DNA of 38,023 bases from an uncultured Bacteroidales bacterium (GTDB lineage Bacteria; Bacteroidota; Bacteroidia; Bacteroidales; UBA932): assembly GCA_947305645.1 (NCBI GenBank), contig CAMZEC010000019.1:1-38023 (forward strand), given 5' to 3'. Made by a program: the position numbers and the translations under genes. The notes beneath the pieces are model-generated. The model was not told the origin of the DNA and did not search any database. It saw nothing but the letters and a program-made list of their open reading frames with translations. Every line of letters begins with the position of its first letter. The first letter of the stretch is position 1. Positions 31,525 through 38,023 of this stretch are shown piece by piece.

Positions 31525-32704
31525 CCTCAGGCATGTTCAGCGGCACGCGGAACAGTACTGCGTCTTCTTTATTTTCTGACAGACTGATCCACAAGGCCTC
31601 GTCTTCTCTGAAGGCCTTGGGGTAATTGTATCCCAGGGTTTTGTAGCGGCCTTCGTGCCGTCGTGGCGGCAGGTCGGAGGGGCCGGCGAGCAGCCAGGCG
31701 CGGTCGAAGCTGACTCCGTCATCGCTCAAGGCCAGCACGAGTATCCGGCGGGATTTGCTTCCCGTGGGATTCCAGACCATGAGCGGGCGACCGCCCGGGA
31801 GATTGCCGGCACATTGCTTTGAACGGGAGTCGGGGATGCCGGTCAGAGCTGTGGGCGACCAGCTTTCGCCTTTATCTGTCGATATGGACGCCAGTTTGAC
31901 GAACGAAGACGCCTGGTCGCGGAAGATCATTACGAGCGTTCCGTCCGGGCGGCTGAACTGGCTGGGTTCCAGAGGCTTGCCGTCGCCTGCCGGGAATTGG
32001 GCCGCTCGCCAGCCTTTGAGTCCGGAAGGGTCGTCGGTGTAGATCGGTCGGACTTGCAGGCCGGGGCGGAAATGCGCGGCTCCTACAGTACGGCCGCCCG
32101 GCAGCAGTAGCGGATCCTGCTCAAGTATGCCGTCCATCGGGGTGCCGTCAGCCATCAGCAGAGGGCGCGGAGCGGTCCATGTCGAACCGTCTCCAGTCAC
32201 ACGCGCCCATGCGGTGCCGCCTCGCGAACGGTCGGCTGCATCCACATAGTTCAGTACGGCGGCAAGCGAGTCGCCGCGCTGCATCCATCCGCCAGGAGAT
32301 ACGAAGCAGGAGTCGGTCGGAGCGGCAAGCAGGTAAGGTTCAGTCCAGGTTCGCCCGTCGGGACTTGTGGCGAACATTACGTGCGTATCAGGGGAGTCTT
32401 CGTCGCGCATCGAACTCTGCCACATGCAGTAGTACGCACCGCGGAACTTGCTCAGCAGTACATTGTTGACGTACCCTTCTCCTTCGCTCCGGAACACGCA
32501 GATGCGTTCCGCTTCCGCCAGACGCGGCAGGCCGAGCGTGAGCGTGTCATCCAAATCAAGCAGCCCCTTCCTGACCGTGGGGATTTCAGATCCCCGGCTG
32601 CAGGAAAGGGCCGTCAGCAACAGCAGGGGAACTGCCAGTTGGGTAATTAGCCTCCAAACGGATGATAACGTGCTCACGTCCGTCTCGTGTCCTGCTTTTA
32701 CCAT
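31454..32704 (-). CDS. Sialidase/BNR-fold lipoprotein
   Basis: About 416 residues. A lipoprotein signal (LAVPLLLLTALSC) precedes a six-bladed propeller of sialidase type with Asp-box motifs SPDGRTW, STDKGESW and SDDGVSFD. True sialidases need an Arg triad and the Tyr/Glu pair, which I cannot confirm, so the substrate may be another glycan; a uronate-breakdown cluster lies close by. Two starts are possible: ATG at 32704 or GTG at 32677, which gives a compact signal peptide. The first codons are made of a palindromic repeat copy (32656-32690). The C-terminal end overlaps the opposite gene by 71 bases. Confidence 0.75.
   Translation of the reverse strand: MVKAGHETDVSTLSSVWRLITQLAVPLLLLTALSCSRGSEIPTVRKGLLDLDDTLTLGLPRLAEAERICVFRSEGEGYVNNVLLSKFRGAYYCMWQSSMRDEDSPDTHVMFATSPDGRTWTEPYLLAAPTDSCFVSPGGWMQRGDSLAAVLNYVDAADRSRGGTAWARVTGDGSTWTAPRPLLMADGTPMDGILEQDPLLLPGGRTVGAAHFRPGLQVRPIYTDDPSGLKGWRAAQFPAGDGKPLEPSQFSRPDGTLVMIFRDQASSFVKLASISTDKGESWSPTALTGIPDSRSKQCAGNLPGGRPLMVWNPTGSKSRRILVLALSDDGVSFDRAWLLAGPSDLPPRRHEGRYKTLGYNYPKAFREDEALWISLSENKEDAVLFRVPLNMPEATPPSLSEVPESRAGCPGDCCRT
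32656..32690 (+). repeat. REP-like palindromic repeat, copy R1
   Basis: Imperfect inverted repeat: left arm AAACGGATGATAACGTG, right arm CACGTCCGTCTCGTG. It shares the core GATAACGTGCT and both arms with R2. It covers the 5' end of the sialidase-like coding frame. Confidence 0.75.
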
Positions 32705-32720
32705 AAAACGGCTGTTTTGC

Positions 32721-32764
32721 TGCCATGAAACGGAAGATAACGTGCTTTCGTCCGTTTCGCGGCA
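32721..32764 (+). repeat. REP-like palindromic repeat, copy R2
   Basis: A 44-base imperfect palindrome: TGCCATGAAACGGAAGA on the left pairs with TCGTCCGTTTCGCGGCA on the right. It lies 7 bases beyond the stop codon of the nitroreductase on the minus strand. Confidence 0.8.
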
Positions 32765-32771
32765 AAAGAAA

Positions 32772-33386
32772 CTAGAGTTCGCTTGCGAACAGTTCCAGCG
32801 GTTTGCGGCACGTGTGCCTTTCCGACGGAGTTGCTTCGGGAGCAGGGTGCCCTGTCGGGAACAGAGCCACCGGTTCCCACCCTTCCATCTGCGGGAACAA
32901 CTGCTTGAGTTTGAGAGGATCAAACGATGCTACCCATGTGCAACCCAGTCCCAGGGAAGCCGCCTCCATCATAATATGTGTGCCGGCAATGGCGGCATCG
33001 GTCTCGGCGCTGTTCTTGCCGTCGTATTTGCGCACCCAGGCATCTTCCGCCTTACAGGCAACAAGAATCACAATGGGAGCGTCGAAAGTGTACGCTGTAA
33101 CCTCCTTCAACTTCTCGCGGGCTTCAGGAGTCTTGAATACCCATAAATGAACCGGCTGCCTATTTACAGCGGAGGGAGCAAGCCGCGCCGCCTCCAGTAA
33201 TGACGCCAGCTCGGAATCCGTTACGGGGGAGTCTGAAAAAGCCCGGCATGAGTAACGCTCGGAAGCAAGGTGCAAAAAAGCACTCTGCTTTGGGGCCGTG
33301 TGCTTGGCAACATCTGAGAACGCCGCCCTGTAGTGGATGTTCGTAATGTCGCTAAGTTTACTGAAAATAGATTTCTTTTCGCCCAT
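32772..33386 (-). CDS. Nitroreductase family protein
   Basis: A 204-residue FMN-dependent oxidoreductase of the nitroreductase family. Landmarks are the phosphate-binding ERYSCRAFSDSPV near 43-55, LLEAARLAPSAVNRQPVHLW near 63-82, and GTHIMMEAASLGLGCTWVASF in the second half. The roughly 40 residues before the core form an extra helical N-terminus. It is not closely similar to the nitroreductase-fold protein at 26 kb. The gene lies alone between the palindromic repeat R2 and the broken transposase. Confidence 0.87.
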   Translation of the reverse strand: MGEKKSIFSKLSDITNIHYRAAFSDVAKHTAPKQSAFLHLASERYSCRAFSDSPVTDSELASLLEAARLAPSAVNRQPVHLWVFKTPEAREKLKEVTAYTFDAPIVILVACKAEDAWVRKYDGKNSAETDAAIAGTHIMMEAASLGLGCTWVASFDPLKLKQLFPQMEGWEPVALFPTGHPAPEATPSERHTCRKPLELFASEL

Positions 33387-33550
33387 GACTTTATTTGTAT
33401 TAATGATATTTCACAATATACACAACACTTGTGACAAAAGCAAATAGGCACAGTTTCTGCAGCATTTCCCGGCACAGCATTTCTGGGGATGCGGGCTTTC
33501 GCATAATTAGAATCGTGCTGGAGAGTTGTGAATGATAAAGAAATGTTTGT
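33387..33550. other. AT-rich spacer between divergent genes
   Basis: No gene or convincing promoter box is visible. The stretch is richer in A and T than its surroundings and includes the repeated element CAGCATTTC at 33459-33467 and 33474-33482. It separates the nitroreductase from the transposase remnant and may be part of the inserted DNA. Confidence 0.4.
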
Positions 33551-34301
33551 ATGAGAAAGACTGTTCATCTTTGTCTTTCGTCCCACGACGAAATAATGTA
33601 CAGGAACGAAGCCGATTTAATAATGGGTTTCAACTGTCTCGCCATTGCAGTTCTGAAAACTGAATCCAGATTGATGGCGGAAGGGTTTATGTCTACCCAC
33701 AACCACAGTTTCGGACACGCCATTCGGCTATTCGCACTGTTCTGCAAATGCTATTTTTCAGAAAGAGCTGGGGAAAGAGACATCGGTATTGTCTATCCCC
33801 AAGGAGAAGCGCTACCTGTATTTACCTGAGGGCGTTGCCATTTCGGATGAATACCGGATGAACGAAAATGGACTTTTGCTGAGGGAAGACATAGTGGATA
33901 CTGCTTATATGGAAGAAATCTATATCTCGCCTAGAAACTTCCTATATCAGATGAATCGACTATCCGGTCAAAAAGAAATCCAGGAACAACTAAACGAGAA
34001 CAATACCCCACCGGTTACGATTGACAGAATTGAGACAGGGGTTCCAGAATTCGACGTTAAGAGAGCGCTGGTTAATGAGCAGGGGAAAGTTAACCGGAGT
34101 ATACTCACTGATATTGAGCTCTGTGATATCATTGACAATAAACTAATCAGACGTTACCTCAAAGACTGTCAAGAGCCTTCCATATATCTTCTTTCAGAAA
34201 GGCAGAGAGCGAATATTGGAAATCTGCTTTGGGCAGACAAAAACTTATATAGAGGAAAGTTCACCAGCACAAAACAGATCAAGAGGTGTCTCGCACTATA
34301 A
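33551..34301 (+). pseudogene. Broken REP-associated tyrosine transposase (RAYT, Y1/HUH type)
   Basis: Two frames together resemble a transposase of the IS200/RAYT kind known from Bacteroidales. The first frame (from 33551) runs through MRKTVHLCLSSHDEIMYRNE to STHNHS, the HUH metal motif. The protein then continues in another frame from about 33711 with RTPFGYSHCSANAIFQKELG and on to a normal end at 34301. The middle of the protein, where the catalytic tyrosine is expected, is missing at the junction near 33706-33716. Both an internal deletion and a frameshift are therefore present and the enzyme must be inactive. The family call rests on pattern and memory of relatives. Palindromic repeats lie on both sides, as expected for the REP/RAYT partnership. 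Confidence 0.7.
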
Positions 34302-34307
34302 CAACTT

Positions 34308-34351
34308 TGCCACGAAACGGATGACAGGGATACCACATCCGTCTCGCGGCA
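34308..34351 (+). repeat. REP-like palindromic repeat, copy R3
   Basis: A 44-base imperfect palindrome: TGCCACGAAACGGATGA on the left pairs with CATCCGTCTCGCGGCA on the right. It begins 6 bases after the transposase stop codon and has the same length and orientation as R2. Confidence 0.8.
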
Positions 34352-34380
34352 AGAAAACATCGCAAACAATCGGTTGTGCC

Positions 34381-34421
34381 GCCACGAAACAGATGACAAT
34401 AGCCTCACGTCCGCTTCGTGG
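34381..34421 (+). repeat. REP-like palindromic repeat, copy R4
   Basis: GCCACGAAACAGATGA on the left pairs with CACGTCCGCTTCGTGG on the right. It lies in tandem with R3 after 29 bases and stops 8 bases short of the kduI stop codon on the minus strand. Confidence 0.75.
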
Positions 34422-34429
34422 AACCAGCT

Positions 34430-35350
34430 CTACCGCATCTCGGTGTACGGCAACTTATCCATGTCGCCGTAGTCCAGGTTCTCTCCGGCCATACCCCAGA
34501 TGAACATGTAGTTGGAGGTGCCGGCGGCGGCATGAATAGACCATTCGGGGCTCATGATGGCCTGCTCGTTAGCCATCCAGACTATACGCTCCTGCTTGGG
34601 TTCGCCCATGAAGTGGCAGATCATATTTCCCTCCGTTACGTTGAAGTAAAAATATGCCTCGATGCGGCGGGAGTGGGTATGTGCCGGCATGGTATTCCAG
34701 ACGCTTCCCGGTTTGAGCTCGGTGAGTCCCATCTGTAGCTGGCAGGGACCTTCTTCCAACACATTGTTCACAATTAGCTGGTTGATGACTCGGTCGTTGC
34801 TGTCTTCCATCTTGCCGGCGGCGAATGAATTGGCCTTCAGCGAGCCCTTGCGGCCGTCTATTGTGATAAGTTGTGTCTTGTATGCCTTGTGGGCACAAGC
34901 GGAATTGAGGTAGAATTTGGCAGGAGTAGCGGCGTACTGGCTCTTGAAAACAACTTCCTTGCAGCCACGTCCTACATACAGGGCTTCCTTGAATCTGAGC
35001 AAGTACTCTTTTCCGTCGACGCTGACTATGCCGGGACCGCCAACGTTAATTACTCCAAGCTCCCTGCGCTCCAGGAAATACTCAGACTTAAGAGGGTCTA
35101 TGGTCTCAAGCGTCAGCGGCTTGTTCTTGGGAACGGCGCCGCCGAAAATGAAGCGGTCGTAAAGTGAATAGGTAAGGCGGATTTCATCGTTTACCATTAC
35201 CTCCGGCATCAGGAAGCGTGCGCGAAGGGTTTCGGTGTCGTAATGCTTGACGTCCTCAGGATGGCAGGCCGTCTGGATGGTGTACTTTGTCTGTGCGCTC
35301 ATAGCGATTGTTGCAAGCATCATTGCTGCGAATACTATTGTCTTTTTCAT
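34430..35350 (-). CDS. kduI: 5-keto-4-deoxyuronate isomerase with signal peptide
   Basis: Isomerises 5-keto-4-deoxyuronate to 3-deoxy-D-glycero-2,5-hexodiulosonate in the breakdown of unsaturated uronic acids. The zinc site is intact: His224 and His226 in [10 protein letters not shown], Glu231, and His273. At 306 residues it is about 25 longer than usual, because a signal peptide ([20 protein letters not shown]) stands before the normal N-terminus ([12 protein letters not shown]). The start is supported by an ATGA overlap with the transporter stop. Export of KduI would be unusual; a start at Met17 would give a cytosolic form. Confidence 0.9.
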   Translation of the reverse strand: MKKTIVFAAMMLATIAMSAQTKYTIQTACHPEDVKHYDTETLRARFLMPEVMVNDEIRLTYSLYDRFIFGGAVPKNKPLTLETIDPLKSEYFLERRELGVINVGGPGIVSVDGKEYLLRFKEALYVGRGCKEVVFKSQYAATPAKFYLNSACAHKAYKTQLITIDGRKGSLKANSFAAGKMEDSNDRVINQLIVNNVLEEGPCQLQMGLTELKPGSVWNTMPAHTHSRRIEAYFYFNVTEGNMICHFMGEPKQERIVWMANEQAIMSPEWSIHAAAGTSNYMFIWGMAGENLDYGDMDKLPYTEMR

Positions 35351-36732
35351 TGTTGAACAGAAGCTTTAATAATACGGCTGCGGTTGATTACGGCCATTCC
35401 GGTAGTGGCCGCTACCAGTATAACTGCGCCGACAATCTTCCAGTTATAGATACAGCGGAATATTACCCAGGAGAAAATACTGCTGGCAAAGTCCAGCGAG
35501 CCTCCCTGGAAGCCCTCCGGGATAGCTACGGCGGCGTCTCCGGTACGGGCATACACGTCCTGAGCAGCCTGCGTGAAGAAAGGCGCCAGGTCCGTCACTA
35601 AATAGAGACCTACAGCAAGGGCCACCAGGCCGATAATAAATGTTTTGACCACATTGCCCCTGGTTATGGGCAGTACGGCAGGGAATACGTAGAACATGCC
35701 TGCGAGCGAGGCCAGAGGCAGGAATTCATTTCCGGGCAGCAACACGGCCAGAATCAACGTCACCGGAATGAGCAAGAGGCTGACCACCAGGGTGGTGGGA
35801 TGACCGATAACCAAAGCCGGGCTCATGCCTATGTTGATGCCGGCGGAGTTCTTGAACTTGCGGCCTACCAGGTCCTTGGTAGCCTCCGCAATGGGCTTGA
35901 GACCCTCGATGAAGAGTGAGGTGATGCGTGGGATAAGCTCCATAACAGCTCCCATCTTGATACCGAGTCCCAGGATGGACGGAATCTTGTCGGCCAGTTC
36001 CGCCCAACTCCTGCATGCGAGGCAACCGATAACAATTCCCACCAGCACGCCCAGGAATAGCGGCTCGCCGAGTATGCCGAACTTCTTTTTCATGCCTTCC
36101 GCGTCTATGTCCAGCCGGTTCATGCCGGGAATCTTGTCCATGCACCAGTTGAGCCCTTCGGCAAACGGTACGAAGCTCTGGCAGAAGGGCTGCGGAATGC
36201 TTATGCCGTCCAGGTCTTTATAGTACGACTGGAACTTTTTGGTCGTAAGGTCTGCCATCACAAGTGTGATGATGAAGCATATGACGGCCGCAAAGAAGCC
36301 CCACCAGATATTCTCCGTGGCAAAATATACCACCGCACCTATGAATGCGAAATGCCAGTAGTTCCAAAGGTCGATATTGATTGTATTGGTGGCTTTTATG
36401 AGCAGCAGCAGGATGTTGATGCCAAGGCATACCGGTATGATGAAGGCGCCCACGGTGGTGTTGTAGGCGACCGAGGCCGCTGCCGGCCAGCCCATGTCGA
36501 AGATGCCAAGCTGCAGGTGATAGATTTCCGTCACCTGCTTCAGCGGACCGCCGAGCGACGAGGTCAGCAGCGCCGTGACGACGCTCAGTCCCACGAATCC
36601 CACGCCCACCAGCAGGCCGCTCTTGAGGGCCTTGCCGGGCTTGATGCCGATGCACACCCCCAGGATGAAGAAGAGGATGGGCATCATCACCGCGGCCCCC
36701 AGGCCGATGATATAACTGAATACCTGCTCCAT
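35347..36732 (-). CDS. GatC-like PTS EIIC transporter without partner subunits
   Basis: A 461-residue integral membrane protein with about twelve hydrophobic stretches and the EIIC-galactitol-type pattern, including [19 protein letters not shown] near 83-101 and [19 protein letters not shown] near 316-334. In a complete PTS, EIIC needs IIA and IIB partners, EI and HPr. None is nearby, and Bacteroidota usually lack a sugar PTS. It may therefore act as a PTS-independent uptake system for a uronate product. It is coupled to kduD (TAATG overlap) and to kduI (ATGA overlap). Confidence 0.8.
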   Translation of the reverse strand: MEQVFSYIIGLGAAVMMPILFFILGVCIGIKPGKALKSGLLVGVGFVGLSVVTALLTSSLGGPLKQVTEIYHLQLGIFDMGWPAAASVAYNTTVGAFIIPVCLGINILLLLIKATNTINIDLWNYWHFAFIGAVVYFATENIWWGFFAAVICFIITLVMADLTTKKFQSYYKDLDGISIPQPFCQSFVPFAEGLNWCMDKIPGMNRLDIDAEGMKKKFGILGEPLFLGVLVGIVIGCLACRSWAELADKIPSILGLGIKMGAVMELIPRITSLFIEGLKPIAEATKDLVGRKFKNSAGINIGMSPALVIGHPTTLVVSLLLIPVTLILAVLLPGNEFLPLASLAGMFYVFPAVLPITRGNVVKTFIIGLVALAVGLYLVTDLAPFFTQAAQDVYARTGDAAVAIPEGFQGGSLDFASSIFSWVIFRCIYNWKIVGAVILVAATTGMAVINRSRIIKASVQQ

Positions 36733-37535
36733 TATTTCGGCTGCTTACCGATATAGGCCAGGATGCCGCCGTCGACATAGAGGATATGTCCGTTTACGGC
36801 GTCAGAGGCATGAGAGGCGAGAAAGACTGCAGGGCCTGCGAGCTCGTCGGGATCCAGCCAGCGTCCGGCCGGAGTCTTGGCACATATAAAGGAGTCGAAC
36901 GGGTGCCTGCTTCCGTCGGGCTGGCGCTCGCGGAGAGGAGCCGTCTGCGGAGTTGCGATGTATCCGGGGCCTATTGCGTTGCACTGGATGTTGTACTCGC
37001 CGTACTCGGAGCAGATGTTGCGGGTGAGCATCTTCAGGCCTCCCTTGGCGGCGGCGTATGCGCTCACGGTCTCGCGTCCCAGCTCGGACATCATGGAGCA
37101 GATGTTGATGATCTTGCCCTCGCGGCGCTCCATCATCTCCGGCACAACTGCGGCGGCACAGATGTACGGGGCTACCAGGTCCACGTCGATGACCCTCTGG
37201 AACTCCTCCCGCTTCATCTCGTGCATTGGAATGCGCTTGATGATGCCGGCGTTGTTCACCAGAATGTCGATCTGGCCAATTTCCCTGTGGATGCGGTCCA
37301 CCAGGGCGGCGACGGCCTTTTCGTCCGTCACGTCGCAGACATAGCCGTGCACGTTGGTGATGCCTGCTTCCTTATATGCCTCAAGGCCCTTCTGCATCGA
37401 GGCCTCGTTGGAAGTGTTGAAAATGACGTTGTCCGCACCGGCCTCCACGAAAGCCTTTGCGATCGCGAACCCGATGCCGTAAGCGGCGCCCGTTACCCAG
37501 GCGTTCTTGCCTTTGAGAGAGAATATGTTTGCCAT
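36732..37535 (-). CDS. kduD: 2-deoxy-D-gluconate 3-dehydrogenase / KduD-type SDR
   Basis: NAD-dependent short-chain dehydrogenase that reduces the KduI product to 2-keto-3-deoxygluconate in the cytoplasm. The 267 residues contain TGAAYGIG at 15-22, NNAG at 94-97, and the catalytic Ser147, Tyr160 and Lys164 (SAYAAAK). The C-terminus has the KduD-type GPGYIATPQTAPLR and LYVDGGILAYIG segments. No signal peptide is present. The start is the ATG at 37535, because the longer frame would overlap the aldolase stop; the gap to the aldolase is 11 bases. Confidence 0.92.
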   Translation of the reverse strand: MANIFSLKGKNAWVTGAAYGIGFAIAKAFVEAGADNVIFNTSNEASMQKGLEAYKEAGITNVHGYVCDVTDEKAVAALVDRIHREIGQIDILVNNAGIIKRIPMHEMKREEFQRVIDVDLVAPYICAAAVVPEMMERREGKIINICSMMSELGRETVSAYAAAKGGLKMLTRNICSEYGEYNIQCNAIGPGYIATPQTAPLRERQPDGSRHPFDSFICAKTPAGRWLDPDELAGPAVFLASHASDAVNGHILYVDGGILAYIGKQPK

Positions 37536-37546
37536 ACCGTTATCGT

Positions 37547-38023
37547 TTATTTCCTGAACCAGCCGAGGCATTTCTCGCAGAGGGCGGAGATGGATGCCCA
37601 GTCGCCGGCCGCGATGACTTCCTTGGGGAAGAGCTTGGAGCCCATGCCGACGGCGGTAACGCCGCTTTTTGCCCAGGCGCTGAGGTTCTCTTCAGTCGGC
37701 TCCACTGCTCCGGTGCACATTATCATGGCCCAGGGCAGGGGACCCAGCACGTTCTTCACGAAGGACGGTCCGCCCACGTTGCCGGCGGGGAATACCTTCA
37801 CCAGGTCGCAGCCGAGCTCCATTCCGCGGACCATTTCGCTGACGCTGCCGCAGCCGGGGCTGTAGGGCACGCCGCGCTTGTTCGCCAGGGGAGCGATCTC
37901 TTCCACCAGGCAGGGGCTGACGAGGAAGTCGGCGCCCATTTGGATGTACTGCGCCGCGGTGGGGGCGTCCAGCATGGTGCCGGCGCCGAGAGCCATTTCG
38001 GGGCACTCCTTGCGCACGAAGGC
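37547..38023 (-). CDS. KDPG/KHG aldolase, 5' end beyond the window
   Basis: Cleaves 2-keto-3-deoxy-6-phosphogluconate to pyruvate and glyceraldehyde 3-phosphate. About 156 C-terminal residues are visible and the frame is open to the window edge, so the N-terminus with the catalytic Glu is missing here. The Schiff-base lysine is seen in LVKVFPAGNVGG, and the substrate-binding GAGTML and PYSPGCGSVSE segments are present. It is the first visible gene of the minus-strand cluster aldolase, KduD, transporter, KduI. A KDG kinase (kdgK), needed between KduD and this enzyme, is not in the window. Confidence 0.9.
   Translation of the reverse strand, partial: AFVRKECPEMALGAGTMLDAPTAAQYIQMGADFLVSPCLVEEIAPLANKRGVPYSPGCGSVSEMVRGMELGCDLVKVFPAGNVGGPSFVKNVLGPLPWAMIMCTGAVEPTEENLSAWAKSGVTAVGMGSKLFPKEVIAAGDWASISALCEKCLGWFRK

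Noticed and set aside
32772..33386. Nitroreductases at 26 kb and 33 kb as a recent duplication
   Set aside because: The two proteins share only family-level motifs and differ in length and N-terminus.
32656..34421. Repeats R1-R4 as a CRISPR array
   Set aside because: Only four divergent copies, unequal spacing with genes between, palindromic arms and no cas genes.

Overview
The window reads as a gut-type member of the order Bacteroidales. Supporting signs are the promoter boxes of the form TAnnTTTG typical of Bacteroidota, a Bacteroidota-type malate dehydrogenase, the RnfBCDGEA pump preceded by RseC, DUF4838, DUF1573 and YaiO-type proteins, many short lipoprotein signals, and a fairly GC-rich coding sequence. 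The species cannot be named from sequence alone. No rRNA, CRISPR array, prophage or complete insertion sequence is visible; there is one tRNA, for Gln with anticodon CTG.

Layout. 1-328: gene-poor left edge. 329-6484: 4'-phosphopantetheinyl transferase (-), malate dehydrogenase, a LolD-like ABC ATPase coupled to a MATE transporter, two tandem M23 peptidases and a MerR-type regulator. 6536-22836: one tightly packed co-directional run, with gaps of 12 bases or less and mostly overlapping start and stop codons. It holds a zinc-ribbon coiled-coil protein, DnaB, RseC, RnfB-C-D-G-E-A, IspF, and then a polysaccharide-type module: a HEAT-like membrane protein split by a 1-base frameshift, a processive family 2 glycosyltransferase, a TPR/outer-membrane barrel protein, a DUF4838 lipoprotein and a DUF1573 lipoprotein. 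22897-24000: tRNA-Gln with a perfect hairpin terminator, a lipoprotein cyclophilin, and a strong sigma-54 promoter match leading into a terminator about 75 bases later, a possible small RNA.

24016-28199: PLP aminotransferase and SGNH hydrolase (-), a divergent nitroreductase-fold protein (+), a small lipoprotein and a secreted metallophosphoesterase (-). 28270-31524: a three-gene operon of an acyltransferase-E2-fold protein without lipoyl domain, an AMP-forming acyl ligase and a secreted unknown protein. 31454-38023: a sialidase/BNR-fold lipoprotein, a nitroreductase, a broken REP-associated (RAYT/Y1) transposase surrounded by four copies of a 35-44 bp palindromic repeat, and a minus-strand cluster for 4-deoxy-uronate breakdown: KDPG aldolase (cut by the window edge), KduD, an orphan GatC-like transporter and a KduI that carries a signal peptide.

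The most interesting leads are the synthase-type exopolysaccharide module (14707-22836), the ligase plus E2-fold operon, the apparently exported KduI beside an orphan EIIC transporter, the REP/RAYT remnant, the sigma-54 element, and five genes whose promoter box lies 4-5 bases from the start codon, which implies leaderless transcripts.
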